Below, piece by piece: positions 51,853 to 60,537 of a stretch of 64,000 bases of DNA. Numbering within the stretch: position 1 is the stretch's first letter; each line of letters opens with the position of its first letter. The DNA comes from Acinetobacter bohemicus ANC 3994 (GTDB lineage Bacteria; Pseudomonadota; Gammaproteobacteria; Pseudomonadales; Moraxellaceae): assembly GCF_000367925.1 (NCBI RefSeq), contig NZ_KB849176.1:734191-798190 (forward strand). The letters are read 5' to 3'. Below the pieces are notes generated by a model. It was not told the origin of the DNA. It made no database searches and saw nothing but the letters and a program-made list of their open reading frames with translations. The translations under genes were made by a program, and so were the position numbers.

Positions 51853-51883
51853 AAAAGTCCCTGCAAATGCAGGGACTTTTTTT
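51853..51883 (+). terminator. Terminator of the small lipoprotein gene
   Basis: Stem AAAAGTCCCTGC/GCAGGGACTTTT with an AAAT loop and a run of seven T. Confidence 0.9.
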
Positions 51884-51956
51884 GAAATAGTGTTTTTTCT
51901 TGCTGAATTGAAAGCAATCAGCATGTAGAATATGGGGCATTACCTGGGAGGACATT

Positions 51957-52994
51957 ATGGCTCTTATTTCATTGCGCCAGCTCTTGGATCACGCCGGTGA
52001 ACACAACTACGGCGTACCAGCATTTAACGTAAACAATTTAGAACAAATGCGTGCAATTATGTTAGCCGCAGATGAAACGAATTCACCTGTTATTGTTCAA
52101 GCATCTGCGGGTGCTCGTAAATATGCAGGCGCTCCGTTCTTACGTCATTTAATTTTGGCTGCAATTGAAGAATGGCCACATATTCCAGTGGTTATGCATC
52201 AAGACCATGGTACAGATCCTGATGTATGTCAGCGTTCTATCCAATTGGGCTTTTCATCAGTAATGATGGATGGTTCACTCGGTGCAGATGGTAAAACACC
52301 AACTTCATACGAATATAACGTAGATGTTACTCGTCGTACTGTTGCGATGGCACATGCATGTGGCGTTTCAGTTGAAGGTGAGATTGGCTGTTTAGGTAGC
52401 CTTGAAACTGGTATGGCTGGTGAAGAAGATGGCGTAGGCGCTGAAGGCGTACTTGACCATTCACAACTGTTAACTTCAGTTGAAGAAGCAACTCAATTTG
52501 TTGCGGATACCAATGTAGATGCTTTGGCAATTGCAGTGGGTACTTCACACGGTGCGTACAAATTTACACGTCCACCTACAGGTGATATTTTAGCCATTGA
52601 CCGCATTAAAGAAATTCATGCGGCATTGCCAAATACACATCTTGTGATGCACGGTTCAAGCTCTGTGCCACAAGAATGGTTGGCTGTGATCAATGAATTT
52701 GGCGGCGACATCAAAGAGACTTATGGTGTTCCTGTTGAACAATTGGTTGAAGCAATCAAACACGGTGTGCGTAAAATTAATATCGACACTGACTTACGTT
52801 TGGCTTCTACGGGTGCAATGCGCCGTATGATGGCTGAAAAACCAAGCGAATTTGATCCACGTAAATTCTTCGCTGCAACTGTTGATGCAATGAAACAAAT
52901 TTGTGTAGATCGTTATACATCATTTGGTACTGCGGGTCATGCAGACAAGATTCGTCCAATTTCTTTAGAGAAAATGGTCAATCGTTATAAATAA
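51957..52994 (+). CDS. fba: Fructose-bisphosphate aldolase, class II
   Basis: Zinc-dependent cleavage or formation of fructose 1,6-bisphosphate. 345 residues. Zinc and active-site blocks are visible: VVMHQDHGTDPDVCQ, VEGEIGCLGSLETG (catalytic Glu region), AVGTSHGAYKF, LVMHGSSSVPQEWL and KINIDTDLRLA. It is of the Calvin-type subclass, with a long insertion after EIGCLGS. GGGAGGA lies 6 bases upstream of the ATG. A strong terminator follows. Confidence 0.96.
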   Translation: MALISLRQLLDHAGEHNYGVPAFNVNNLEQMRAIMLAADETNSPVIVQASAGARKYAGAPFLRHLILAAIEEWPHIPVVMHQDHGTDPDVCQRSIQLGFSSVMMDGSLGADGKTPTSYEYNVDVTRRTVAMAHACGVSVEGEIGCLGSLETGMAGEEDGVGAEGVLDHSQLLTSVEEATQFVADTNVDALAIAVGTSHGAYKFTRPPTGDILAIDRIKEIHAALPNTHLVMHGSSSVPQEWLAVINEFGGDIKETYGVPVEQLVEAIKHGVRKINIDTDLRLASTGAMRRMMAEKPSEFDPRKFFAATVDAMKQICVDRYTSFGTAGHADKIRPISLEKMVNRYK

Positions 52995-53016
52995 TCGCTA
53001 AAGATTATCTATAATC

Positions 53017-53045
53017 AAAAGCCCACATCTATTGTGGGCTTTTTT
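53017..53045 (+). terminator. Terminator of fba
   Basis: Stem AAAAGCCCACA/TGTGGGCTTTT with a 5-nt loop followed by T residues. Confidence 0.9.
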
Positions 53046-53090
53046 GTATTTAACCCTAAACCATTATAAATAAGGAAAATAAGGCAAAAG

Positions 53091-53954
53091 ATGGAACTTA
53101 TATTGGCCGCAGCATGCTGTAGCGTAATTGTCTCAATTCTTTTAAAGCTCGCTAAAGCGCAAGGTTTTGATGTATTACAAATGATTGTATGGAACTACGC
53201 TTCTGCAAGTGTGCTGTGTTTCCTCTGGTTTAAGCCAGATTTACAGCATATTTCAATCATCAATACGCCGTGGTGGTTAATTATTGCTTTGGGTATTTTA
53301 CTGCCGAGTGTTTTTTTATGTTTAGCGAAGTCTTTGCAATATGCTGGTATTGTGAAAACTGAAATTGCCCAGCGTTTGTCCGTGGTATTGTCCTTATTGG
53401 CGGCATTTTTTATTTTTCAGGAACAGTTCAATACGCTCAAAATAATCGGTATTGTTTTAGGTGTGTTCGCTGTATTAAGTCTTTTATTTTCTCATCAACA
53501 AGATAAAACAGGGCAGTCATCGACAAAGCAAGCCATGCTGTATCTGGCATTGGTTTGGTTTGGCTATGCCTTAATTGATGTGTTGTTAAAGTATACGACT
53601 GGATTGGGGCTTCAGTTTGCTGTTGCACTGAATTTAATGTTTATTTGTGCCTTTATATTGTCATTGGCTTATATTGCTATGACCACCAAAACCGTTGGTA
53701 ATAGAAAAAATATACTGGCTGGAATGGGATTGGGTTTGTTGAATTTTGCCAATATTGCACTTTACGTTAAAGCACATATGCTGTTGAAAGACACACCTGC
53801 AATTGTCTTTGCAGGCATGAATATTCTTGTGGTTGTATTTGGTGCATTAAGTGGCTTAATCATCTTTAAAGAAAAATTAACACCAATAACTGCTCTAGGT
53901 TTAACGTTGGGCTTAGCCAGTGTTATTTGTTTAGCTTATGCGCTATCTGTTTGA
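53091..53954 (+). CDS. EamA/DMT-superfamily transporter
   Basis: 287-residue hydrophobic protein with about 10 membrane helices in two repeats, as in drug/metabolite transporters. Typical EamA segments are AQRLSVVLSLLAAFFIFQEQ in the first half and PAIVFAGMNILVVVFGALSG with IIFKEKLTPITALGLTLG in the second. Substrate unknown. A GGA-containing site lies upstream of the ATG. Its 3' end overlaps the convergent zinc-ribbon ORF at 53923-54147 by 32 bases. Confidence 0.82.
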   Translation: MELILAAACCSVIVSILLKLAKAQGFDVLQMIVWNYASASVLCFLWFKPDLQHISIINTPWWLIIALGILLPSVFLCLAKSLQYAGIVKTEIAQRLSVVLSLLAAFFIFQEQFNTLKIIGIVLGVFAVLSLLFSHQQDKTGQSSTKQAMLYLALVWFGYALIDVLLKYTTGLGLQFAVALNLMFICAFILSLAYIAMTTKTVGNRKNILAGMGLGLLNFANIALYVKAHMLLKDTPAIVFAGMNILVVVFGALSGLIIFKEKLTPITALGLTLGLASVICLAYALSV

Positions 53955-54147
53955 ATAGATTTTTTGCAAAAGTACTTGGGTATTTAATAAAATCTGTGAT
54001 CTCGGCTGTGCCTAGAAGTAAGCCAGCCTTGTTGCAATCAGGGCAGTCAGGATAAAAAGCAAAAGCATCTATTCGATATGGATGCATATAAATTTTATTA
54101 CAGTTTGTACATTCGAATTTTATTGGCATTTTAGAGGCAACTGGCAT
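53923..54147 (-). CDS. Small zinc-ribbon protein, hypothetical
   Basis: 74 residues. CTNC and, about 20 residues later, CPDC form a plausible zinc ribbon in the first half (FECTNCNKIYMHPYRIDAFA, then YPDCPDCNKAG). The C-terminal half is basic and helical (ITDFIKYPSTFAKNLFKQIA). GGACATCTTT precedes the ATG; a second ATG six codons in (54129) is possible. The four well-spaced cysteines argue for a real gene although it overlaps the 3' end of the opposing transporter gene. It may bind RNA or protein; nothing more can be said. Confidence 0.6.
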   Translation of the reverse strand: MPVASKMPIKFECTNCNKIYMHPYRIDAFAFYPDCPDCNKAGLLLGTAEITDFIKYPSTFAKNLFKQIAHKLNK

Positions 54148-54262
54148 AAAGATGTCCGACCGTGTAATTTTTGTGCAAATATACCTGAATAATGTTTAAA
54201 AAATAAGTCCTGAAATGACATAAAAGAGGAATATATCCCCTTTTATTGTAAGTAATTTTTAA

Positions 54263-54916
54263 TTAGAGCTGAGTGAAAATTTCTTCTTTACTTAAACGAG
54301 ATTTTGGCAGTTTTGCATTAAAATCATTTTCGCTACGATAACCAAGTGTCAGTAATACAGAAGGCACTAAACCTTTTTCGGTTAACTGTAATTCATCATT
54401 AATGATTTGCTCATCAAAACCACCAATTGGCGTTGCATCAATGCCTTCAATCCCTGCCGCTAACAAGATTTGACCCAGCGCGATAAAGGTTTGATTTTCA
54501 GCCCAGCGCTGAATATCACCTTTTTCATTTCGATAGTAATTGACATAACCTGCACGGCTATCTTTTTGTCCTTGTTTGGCAGTTGAGTCTTTAAAGCGAC
54601 CACTGATATCATCTTGAGTTAACAAGTTATCTAAATGTTGTTCGCTGATATCTGCCTTGGTACAAAATAAAATAGTGTGCGATGACTCTAAAACTTTAGG
54701 TGCATTATAGGCATATTTTCCAACCAACGCCTTTGCGATACGCTCTTTCGCCGCTTGATTATCAGCAATAAAGAAATGCCAAGGTTGAATGTTGATAGAA
54801 GATGGCGTTAAACGTAAAATTTCTAATAAACGGGTAATTTGTTCTTGCGGAATTTTTCGAATAGGATCATAGGCTTTTGTTGTATAACGCGTTTTTGAAA
54901 TGTTTAATAAATCCAT
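54263..54916 (-). CDS. nfsB: Oxygen-insensitive NAD(P)H nitroreductase, NfsB-like
   Basis: FMN-dependent two-electron reductase of nitroaromatics and quinones. 217 residues from ATG 54916 (MDLLNISKTRYTTKAYD), the same length as E. coli NfsB. Conserved blocks: LRLTPSSINIQPWHFFIA (FMN phosphate), ASH-type segment ESSHTILFCTKA, GIEGIDATPIGGFD and LPKSRL at the C-terminus. A four-codon longer start (54928) is possible. Probably monocistronic. Confidence 0.9.
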   Translation of the reverse strand: MDLLNISKTRYTTKAYDPIRKIPQEQITRLLEILRLTPSSINIQPWHFFIADNQAAKERIAKALVGKYAYNAPKVLESSHTILFCTKADISEQHLDNLLTQDDISGRFKDSTAKQGQKDSRAGYVNYYRNEKGDIQRWAENQTFIALGQILLAAGIEGIDATPIGGFDEQIINDELQLTEKGLVPSVLLTLGYRSENDFNAKLPKSRLSKEEIFTQL

Positions 54917-54998
54917 GATTAAAACCAAATTAAGTGATTATCTATTTAATAATAGCAAATAATGTATTCATAACTAATAATTTAAAATGAGGAAGCTT

Positions 54999-55292
54999 AT
55001 GGCAAAATATCAAATATTGTTACCAGATGATATTGATGAAATAGAATGATTAATTGAAGCAAAAGGTTGTTTTAGATTAGATGTTGAAATTGAAACAGAA
55101 ATTTATGAATTTAACTTTTATGATTCTGTAAGATTGATTCAAACAATGAATGATTATTTAGATTGTAATACATATTTTTTTGAGCAAAATCTTGTGGTCT
55201 TACCGATGGTGAATATTGTAAATATGCGGGCATTTATTGAACAGATCATTGATACAGTTGAAATCAATGCTTTTGTGGTGAATAAAAAATAA
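54999..55292 (+). pseudogene. Small ORF interrupted by one in-frame TGA
   Basis: A strong ribosome site (GAGGA, 54989-54993) precedes ATG 54999. The frame runs MAKYQILLPDDIDEIE, meets TGA at codon 17 (55047-55049), then stays open for 80 more codons to TAA at 55290 (LIEAKGCFRLDVEIETEIYE and onward). Across the stop the sequence looks like one acidic, soluble protein of 97 residues; a Trp codon TGG changed to TGA would explain it. No start codon with a ribosome site lies just after the TGA. I do not recognise the family. The alternatives are a sequencing error or suppression. Confidence 0.6.
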
Positions 55293-55300
55293 TCATATTG

Positions 55301-56020
55301 TTAAAGTATTTTAAATTGAATGAATTGCCATTCCGCATTTTCATTTATTTCCAAAATCATTGCCTCAGATGTTTTTTCACGCCAATCACCTAAAACAATA
55401 CGAGTCTTACCAAATTCATGGTGAATTTCAGGGCGATGTGTATGTCCATGAATCAGTAAATCCACCGATTGAAGTGATTGTTCAACGGCATGTTGATTTA
55501 CATCCATAATGGCATAGGATTTTACTTGTTTGGTTTCTGTACTTTTTTTACGGAAGCCATTGGCCAATTTTTGACGGAAACTGAGCGGCATGCTTTTAAG
55601 AAAGCCTAAAAGCAGTGGATTGCGAATAATCTTACGAAATTTTTGATAGGACACATCATCGGTACAGAGTAAATCGCCATGTTCAAGGCGTATTTGAATG
55701 TTGCCTATTTTTAAAGTATCGACGTCGGGCAATAAAATACCGTTAAATTGTTTTAGAAATTGCTTACCTAAAGCAAAATCACGATTACCGACTTGGAAAT
55801 AAATTTGATTACCAGCTTGATTGAACTGTTTTAAGGCCTTAATAACGTCATCTAACCATGGGGCAGTGTAGTCATCACCAATCCATGCATTAAACCAATC
55901 ACCTAAAATATAGAGTTGGGTATTTTTATCTTGATAGTGTACTAATAAATCCAAAAAACCCCGAACGAGTCGAGGGTGTTCAGGTGACAAATGTAAATCA
56001 GCGATAAACAGATAGGTCAC
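55301..56020 (-). CDS. lpxH: UDP-2,3-diacylglucosamine diphosphatase LpxH
   Basis: Fourth step of lipid A synthesis: hydrolyses UDP-2,3-diacylglucosamine to lipid X, at the inner membrane. 239 residues with the calcineurin-like metallophosphatase motifs: FIADLHLSPEHP, GDWFNAWIGDD, GNRDF, HGDLLC and HGHTHRPEIH. The start is GTG (56018-56020) with AAGGAA upstream. The substrate is supplied by LpxD, encoded 24 kb away. The ppiB gene is upstream on the same strand, separated by the palindromic repeat at 56031-56205. Confidence 0.94.
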   Translation of the reverse strand: MTYLFIADLHLSPEHPRLVRGFLDLLVHYQDKNTQLYILGDWFNAWIGDDYTAPWLDDVIKALKQFNQAGNQIYFQVGNRDFALGKQFLKQFNGILLPDVDTLKIGNIQIRLEHGDLLCTDDVSYQKFRKIIRNPLLLGFLKSMPLSFRQKLANGFRKKSTETKQVKSYAIMDVNQHAVEQSLQSVDLLIHGHTHRPEIHHEFGKTRIVLGDWREKTSEAMILEINENAEWQFIQFKIL

Positions 56021-56030
56021 TTATATTCCT

Positions 56031-56205
56031 TTTAAATCTCCCTAAATCCCTCTTTGAGAAAGAGGGACTTCCCAACTTTTATATTAAAGGAATAAACCTT
56101 TATTTTATGGCGGAAAGTTCCTGCCTTTTTAAAGGGAGGAGAATCTCGTATTTGAATGAGAGTCTAGCTCCCTCCTTTATCAAAGGAGGGCTGGGGAGGA
56201 TTTAA
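56031..56205. repeat. Palindromic repeat element between ppiB and lpxH
   Basis: About 175 bases bounded by TTTAAATC and GATTTAAA. The left arm (56034-56070) contains the hairpin CCCTCTTTGAGAAAGAGGG, the right arm (56166-56203) CCCTCCTTTATCAAAGGAGGG, and a partial third unit lies inside (near 56118-56146). The reverse complement of the left arm is about 85% identical by eye to the right arm of the element at 4981-5085, so the two are one repeat family. Confidence 0.75.
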
Positions 56206-56207
56206 AA

Positions 56208-56717
56208 TTATTCAGCAATAATTTTAGCAGATTCGATTACAACATTTTCTAAAGGAACGTCAGCATGGTAACCACGGTTGCCAGTGCGAACACCTTTAAT
56301 TTCGTTAACGATGTCTAGACCTTCAGTCACTTTACCAAATACAGCATAACCCCAACCTTGTGCAGTTTTGCCAGAGTGGTTAAGGAACGCGTTGTTACCA
56401 ACGTTAATGAAGAATTGAGCAGATGCAGAATGTGGAGCTTGAGTACGCGCCATTGCAATTGTGCCTAAGTCATTTTTTAAGCCATTGTCGGCTTCATTTT
56501 CAATAGAATCGCGAGTTGCTTTTTCTTTGAAATTTTCATCCATGCCACCGCCTTGGATCATGAAACCGTCAATCACACGGTGGAAAATTACGCCATCATA
56601 AAAACCATCACGAACGTATTCTAAGAAGTTAGCAACAGTAATAGGTGCTTTTTCTGAGTTAAGTTCAAGAACAATACGTCCTTTATTGGTGTTTAATTCG
56701 ACTTGAGGAAAACTCAT
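56208..56717 (-). CDS. ppiB: Peptidyl-prolyl cis-trans isomerase B (cyclophilin)
   Basis: Cytoplasmic cyclophilin (no signal peptide), 169 residues. Catalytic blocks: FHRVIDGFMIQGGG (Arg), GTIAMARTQAPHSASAQFF and HSGKTAQGWGYAVFGKVTEG. GGAGA lies 9 bases upstream of the ATG. It lies upstream of lpxH with a repeat element in the gap; whether the two are co-transcribed is unclear. Confidence 0.96.
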   Translation of the reverse strand: MSFPQVELNTNKGRIVLELNSEKAPITVANFLEYVRDGFYDGVIFHRVIDGFMIQGGGMDENFKEKATRDSIENEADNGLKNDLGTIAMARTQAPHSASAQFFINVGNNAFLNHSGKTAQGWGYAVFGKVTEGLDIVNEIKGVRTGNRGYHADVPLENVVIESAKIIAE

Positions 56718-56882
56718 TTTATAATCTCCTGATCATGGACAAAAAAGCCATGGGTTTTTGGTTGAGAGAAGCATAAGCAAACTGTAAACTACAAGGCAAG
56801 CAAAAACGCGACTTTCTTTGTTAAAAAACGAGAATCGCGTTTTAATTATCCTATTTTATCTTATAGAAGTGATTTATCAACT

Positions 56883-58604
56883 ATGAAGCCGAATGATGTT
56901 GTTTCATCCCTGCCAAATAACCCGACAACTAATACTCAATCTGTCGATGCTGCGCAGCAAGAACAACAGCCGGGCTTAGACTTTGTACGCCAAGTCATTA
57001 CCGAAGATCTAGCAGCAGGTCGTACAAAGCAGGTGGTGACACGTTTCCCACCAGAACCAAATGGTTATTTACATATTGGTCATGTCAAAGCCATTTGTCT
57101 GAACTTTGGTATTGCACAAGAATTTGATGGCGTATGTAATCTGCGTTTTGACGACACCAATCCTGATGCAGAAGAACAAGAATATGTTGATGGGATTGCC
57201 AACGATGTAAAATGGTTAGGTTTTGACTGGAATGGCGAACCGCGCTATGCATCAAGCTATTTTGACCAACTGCATACGTGGGCAATTCAATTAATCAATC
57301 AAGGTGATGCTTATGTCGATTTGCAATCACCTGAAGAAATTCGTTTAAACCGTGGTAATTTTGTTGAATTGGGGAAAAACTCACCTTATCGTGATGTAAG
57401 TGTGGAAGAAAATCTTGCACGTTTTACTCAAATGAATAATGGCGAGTTGGGTGAAGGTCAAGCGGTGCTACGTGCCAAAATTGATATGGCTTCTCCAAAC
57501 GTGCATATGCGTGACCCGATTTTGTATCGTGTACTTCATTCTGAGCATCATCAAACAGGTGATACATGGAAAATGTACCCAATGTATGACTATGCTCATC
57601 CATTATCTGATGCGATTGAAGGCATTACCCATTCACTGTGTACGCTTGAATTCCAAGATCACCGTCCATTCTATGATTGGGTAGTAGAGAAAGTTAAATC
57701 TGAAGCCGTTCCACGTCAGTACGAATCGAGTCGCTTAAATATTGATTACACCATCACCTCTAAACGTAAGCTTCGTAAGTTGGTAGAAGGTGGTCATGTT
57801 CATGGTTGGGATGATCCACGTATGCCAACTGTTGTTGGTATGCGCCGTCGTGGTTTTACTGCGGAAGGTTTGCGTGATTTCTGTAAGCGTGTAGGCGTGT
57901 CGAAAACTGATGGTATTGTCGATGTAGCAATGCTTGAGTTCTGTATTCGTCAATCACTGGAAAATACCGCTGCACGTGGTATGGCCGTGTTAAACCCGCT
58001 TAAAGTGACATTAACCAATCTTCCTGAAGATATGGATTTAACGCATTCGCGCCATCCAAATGTCGACATGGGCGAGCGTATTATTCCTTTATCGAAAGAA
58101 ATTTATATCGATCGTAAAGATTTCGAAGAAGTGCCACCGAAAGGCTTTAAACGTTTAACGCCTGAAGGTGAAGTACGTTTACGTCATGCTTATGTGATTA
58201 AGTGCGATGAAGTGATTAAAGATGCAAACGGTGAAGTGATTGAGCTGAAATGTTCAATTGACCCTGAAACTTTAGGTAAAAACCCTGAAGGGCGTAAAGT
58301 GAAAGGGGTGGTGCATTGGGTTTCTGCGGAAAAAGGTATTGCTGCTGAAGTTCGTGTTTACGACCGTTTATTTACTGAAGCTGCACCAGATGCCGATGAT
58401 GATTTCTTGGCGAACTTAAACCCAGATTCTTTAACGGTACTTCAAGCTGTGATTGAACCTGCATTGGCACAAGCGCAACCTGAAGATCGTTTCCAGTTTG
58501 AACGTGAAGGTTATTTCGTTGCGGATCAATATGATCATACCAGCGACAAACCTGTGTTTAACCGTATTTTGGATTTAAAAGATAGTTTTAAACCAGGCAA
58601 ATAA
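56883..58604 (+). CDS. glnS: Glutaminyl-tRNA synthetase
   Basis: Charges tRNA-Gln. 573 residues with the class I HIGH motif in RFPPEPNGYLHIGHVKA and the KMSKS-like ITSKRKLRKL. The first 28 residues (MKPNDVVSSLPNNPTTNTQS onward) are a Gln/Asn-rich extension not present in the 554-residue E. coli enzyme. The C-terminal anticodon-binding beta-barrels are intact. Two hairpins follow the gene. Confidence 0.97.
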   Translation: MKPNDVVSSLPNNPTTNTQSVDAAQQEQQPGLDFVRQVITEDLAAGRTKQVVTRFPPEPNGYLHIGHVKAICLNFGIAQEFDGVCNLRFDDTNPDAEEQEYVDGIANDVKWLGFDWNGEPRYASSYFDQLHTWAIQLINQGDAYVDLQSPEEIRLNRGNFVELGKNSPYRDVSVEENLARFTQMNNGELGEGQAVLRAKIDMASPNVHMRDPILYRVLHSEHHQTGDTWKMYPMYDYAHPLSDAIEGITHSLCTLEFQDHRPFYDWVVEKVKSEAVPRQYESSRLNIDYTITSKRKLRKLVEGGHVHGWDDPRMPTVVGMRRRGFTAEGLRDFCKRVGVSKTDGIVDVAMLEFCIRQSLENTAARGMAVLNPLKVTLTNLPEDMDLTHSRHPNVDMGERIIPLSKEIYIDRKDFEEVPPKGFKRLTPEGEVRLRHAYVIKCDEVIKDANGEVIELKCSIDPETLGKNPEGRKVKGVVHWVSAEKGIAAEVRVYDRLFTEAAPDADDDFLANLNPDSLTVLQAVIEPALAQAQPEDRFQFEREGYFVADQYDHTSDKPVFNRILDLKDSFKPGK

Positions 58605-58632
58605 CCAAAGCAGGATATTTCTAGTAAAAGAT

Positions 58633-58699
58633 TGGCATTCAATGCGAATGCCACTATGCTGAAATAAGCCATAAAAGCTCAACTTAGGTTGGGCTTTTT
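58633..58699 (+). terminator. Two hairpins after glnS, the second a terminator
   Basis: First: TGGCATTC/GAATGCCA (58633-58653, 5-nt loop, no T run). Second: AAAAGCTCAAC/GTTGGGCTTTT (58673-58698, one G-T pair) followed by T and so a good rho-independent terminator. Confidence 0.8.
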
Positions 58700-58723
58700 C
58701 ATGCAGATTAATAAGGACTTGCC

Positions 58724-59635
58724 GTGATTATTCGAGATAAAACCAATAGTTTTGCATTGCTGTTTGCTTGGCACGGCACAATTCTGCCTAAAGTTTTTCC
58801 TGCACTGATGATGGTGGTACTGATCTCGACGACTTTGGTTTATTTGTCGAAGAATCATTATGTTTCGGTGCCAGAAGTTCCTGCGATAGGTTTTACTGTT
58901 TTTGGGGTGATCTTATCGATCTTTCTAAGCTTTAGAAATACTGCGTGTTATGAGCGTTGGTGGGAAGGACGTAAGTTGTGGGGGGCTTTAATTGCCAATT
59001 CACGACATATGATACGGGATACTTATGTGTTAGATGATCAACCGCGTGAAGTATTGATTTACCGTATCATGCTGTTTACTCATTTATTACGTGATCGGCT
59101 ACGTAAACAGACGCATTCATTTGAGCATTATCAGCCACATGTACAATTGACACAGCAGCAATGGCAGGTGCTGAGTGACCATATGAACCCACCGCAATAT
59201 GTATTGGAAATCACTCAAAAAGATTTAGTCGGTATTTATAAACGCGCTGAGATCACCGATGTTATTTATAGTACATTAACCAAGCATACTGTTGCGATTG
59301 GCGATATTCATGCAGGTTGTGACCGAATTTCATCTACACCGCTGCCATTTTCATATTCTGTGTTGCTACATCGTGCAGTGTATTCATTTTGCTTTATTCT
59401 GCCGTTTAGTCTTGAATCCAGTTTAGGGGTTTGGACTCCTGTCATTGTCGCGCTGATTGCTTACTTGTTTTTAGGTTTAGATGCCTTAAGTGCAGAGTTG
59501 GAAGAACCCTTTGGCATTCAGGAAAATGATTTGGCTTTAGATTCGATGGTACGCAACATAGAGCGGGAAATGCTGAGTTCATTGGGTGAAGACTTGCCGC
59601 CCGTGATTGTTGCGCATAAAGGTAATTTGATTTAA
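58724..59635 (+). CDS. Bestrophin-like (YneE/UPF0187) anion channel family protein
   Basis: 303-residue membrane protein. The bestrophin-family block FLSFRNTACYERWWEGRKLW is clear (about 66-85), preceded by two hydrophobic segments; two more follow in the second half (YSVLLHRAVYSFCFILPF, PVIVALIAYLFLGLDALSAE). The C-terminal EEPFGIQENDLALD matches the conserved cytosolic loop. Bacterial members form pentameric ion channels. The start is GTG (58724) with AAGGA upstream. Physiological role unknown. Confidence 0.87.
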   Translation: MIIRDKTNSFALLFAWHGTILPKVFPALMMVVLISTTLVYLSKNHYVSVPEVPAIGFTVFGVILSIFLSFRNTACYERWWEGRKLWGALIANSRHMIRDTYVLDDQPREVLIYRIMLFTHLLRDRLRKQTHSFEHYQPHVQLTQQQWQVLSDHMNPPQYVLEITQKDLVGIYKRAEITDVIYSTLTKHTVAIGDIHAGCDRISSTPLPFSYSVLLHRAVYSFCFILPFSLESSLGVWTPVIVALIAYLFLGLDALSAELEEPFGIQENDLALDSMVRNIEREMLSSLGEDLPPVIVAHKGNLI

Positions 59636-59661
59636 AAAATTTATATTTGCCAGAACTCAAA

Positions 59662-60363
59662 TTACGGATTTTTATGTTTATCATCTTTTAAAAATAAATA
59701 ATCTATATTTTTATGTTTGGCTTTATCGCGTAATTTCTTCTTGATATACAAAACCAAGGCAAAACAGGTGGTGGTGACAGTCAATAGCATACTGTTCATA
59801 TAACTCATAATTGAGCTGACATAGCCAATGGTGGTGAGACGATTCATCATACGAATCACTTGTGGGCTGCTTTCTACACCTGTAATGGCCCAAGTGCATA
59901 AATGTTCACAGTTATTCATAATCAGATGATAGCTGTTTTCATGCATGCGTGAACGCATACGACGAACCACTTTACGACCGACAAATTTTGGCTGGGTATA
60001 GCTTTGAACAATAATGGTTTTACCAAAACTGAATTTTTCCAGCGATGTGATTTCAATCGGGCGTTTTTTGAATAAATGTGCAAAACCTGAATAATGAATG
60101 ACCCGACCACGTCCTGCATAAATGCCATGATGAGAGTATCCCCAATGTTTGACGATCAGATGTGTCCCTAAAGGAAATCGTGTTTTCTGCTGCCGCATCG
60201 TACGCTTAGCCCATAAAGTTACAAGTGTATATTGTTGATGTAGTTTACTGTTTCTGTATGAAAGAATCGAATATTTCATTCGGTTGAATAAATTTGTTCT
60301 GCTTTTATTCAGAACGCCCCATATTGCTTCTGCAAGCGTATAGGTAAAAAGCCATCGCCTCAT
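59662..60363 (-). CDS. LRAT-domain (NlpC/P60-like) protein with C-terminal membrane helix
   Basis: 233 residues from ATG 60363; a TTG at 60405 would add 14. Neither start has a clear ribosome site. The lecithin:retinol-acyltransferase-type domain has its first catalytic His in LGTHLIVKHWGYSHHGIYAG with VIHYSG, and the cysteine motif NNCEHLCTWA (family consensus NCEHF). A hydrophobic segment near the C-terminus (SMLLTVTTTCFALVLYI) followed by Lys/Arg would anchor it in the membrane. Such proteins are thiol acyltransferases, lipases or amidases; the bacterial substrate is unknown. It is convergent with the bestrophin gene. Confidence 0.75.
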   Translation of the reverse strand: MRRWLFTYTLAEAIWGVLNKSRTNLFNRMKYSILSYRNSKLHQQYTLVTLWAKRTMRQQKTRFPLGTHLIVKHWGYSHHGIYAGRGRVIHYSGFAHLFKKRPIEITSLEKFSFGKTIIVQSYTQPKFVGRKVVRRMRSRMHENSYHLIMNNCEHLCTWAITGVESSPQVIRMMNRLTTIGYVSSIMSYMNSMLLTVTTTCFALVLYIKKKLRDKAKHKNIDYLFLKDDKHKNP

Positions 60364-60495
60364 GGGGACTGAGTAAGTAGAGTGATGTTTAAATGCAATG
60401 CTCAAGATGCATCACATTCGTTTGACTAAGCGTCAGTAGCCAAGAGAGAAGTGAAGGGATAAAGCTTAAAGATAAATCTAGCGTATCGACAAATA

Positions 60496-60526
60496 AAAAA
60501 GCATTTAGATAATCTAAATGCTTTTT
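60496..60526 (-). terminator. Terminator after the 60.5-kb small gene
   Basis: Long stem AGCATTTAGA/TCTAAATGCT with A and T runs on both sides; it lies 12 bases past the stop at 60538. Confidence 0.85.
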
Positions 60527-60537
60527 GTCAGATTCTA

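Noticed and set aside
55047..55049. TGA read as selenocysteine
   Set aside because: No SECIS-like hairpin just after the codon, and no selenoprotein family resemblance; a Trp-to-stop change is simpler.
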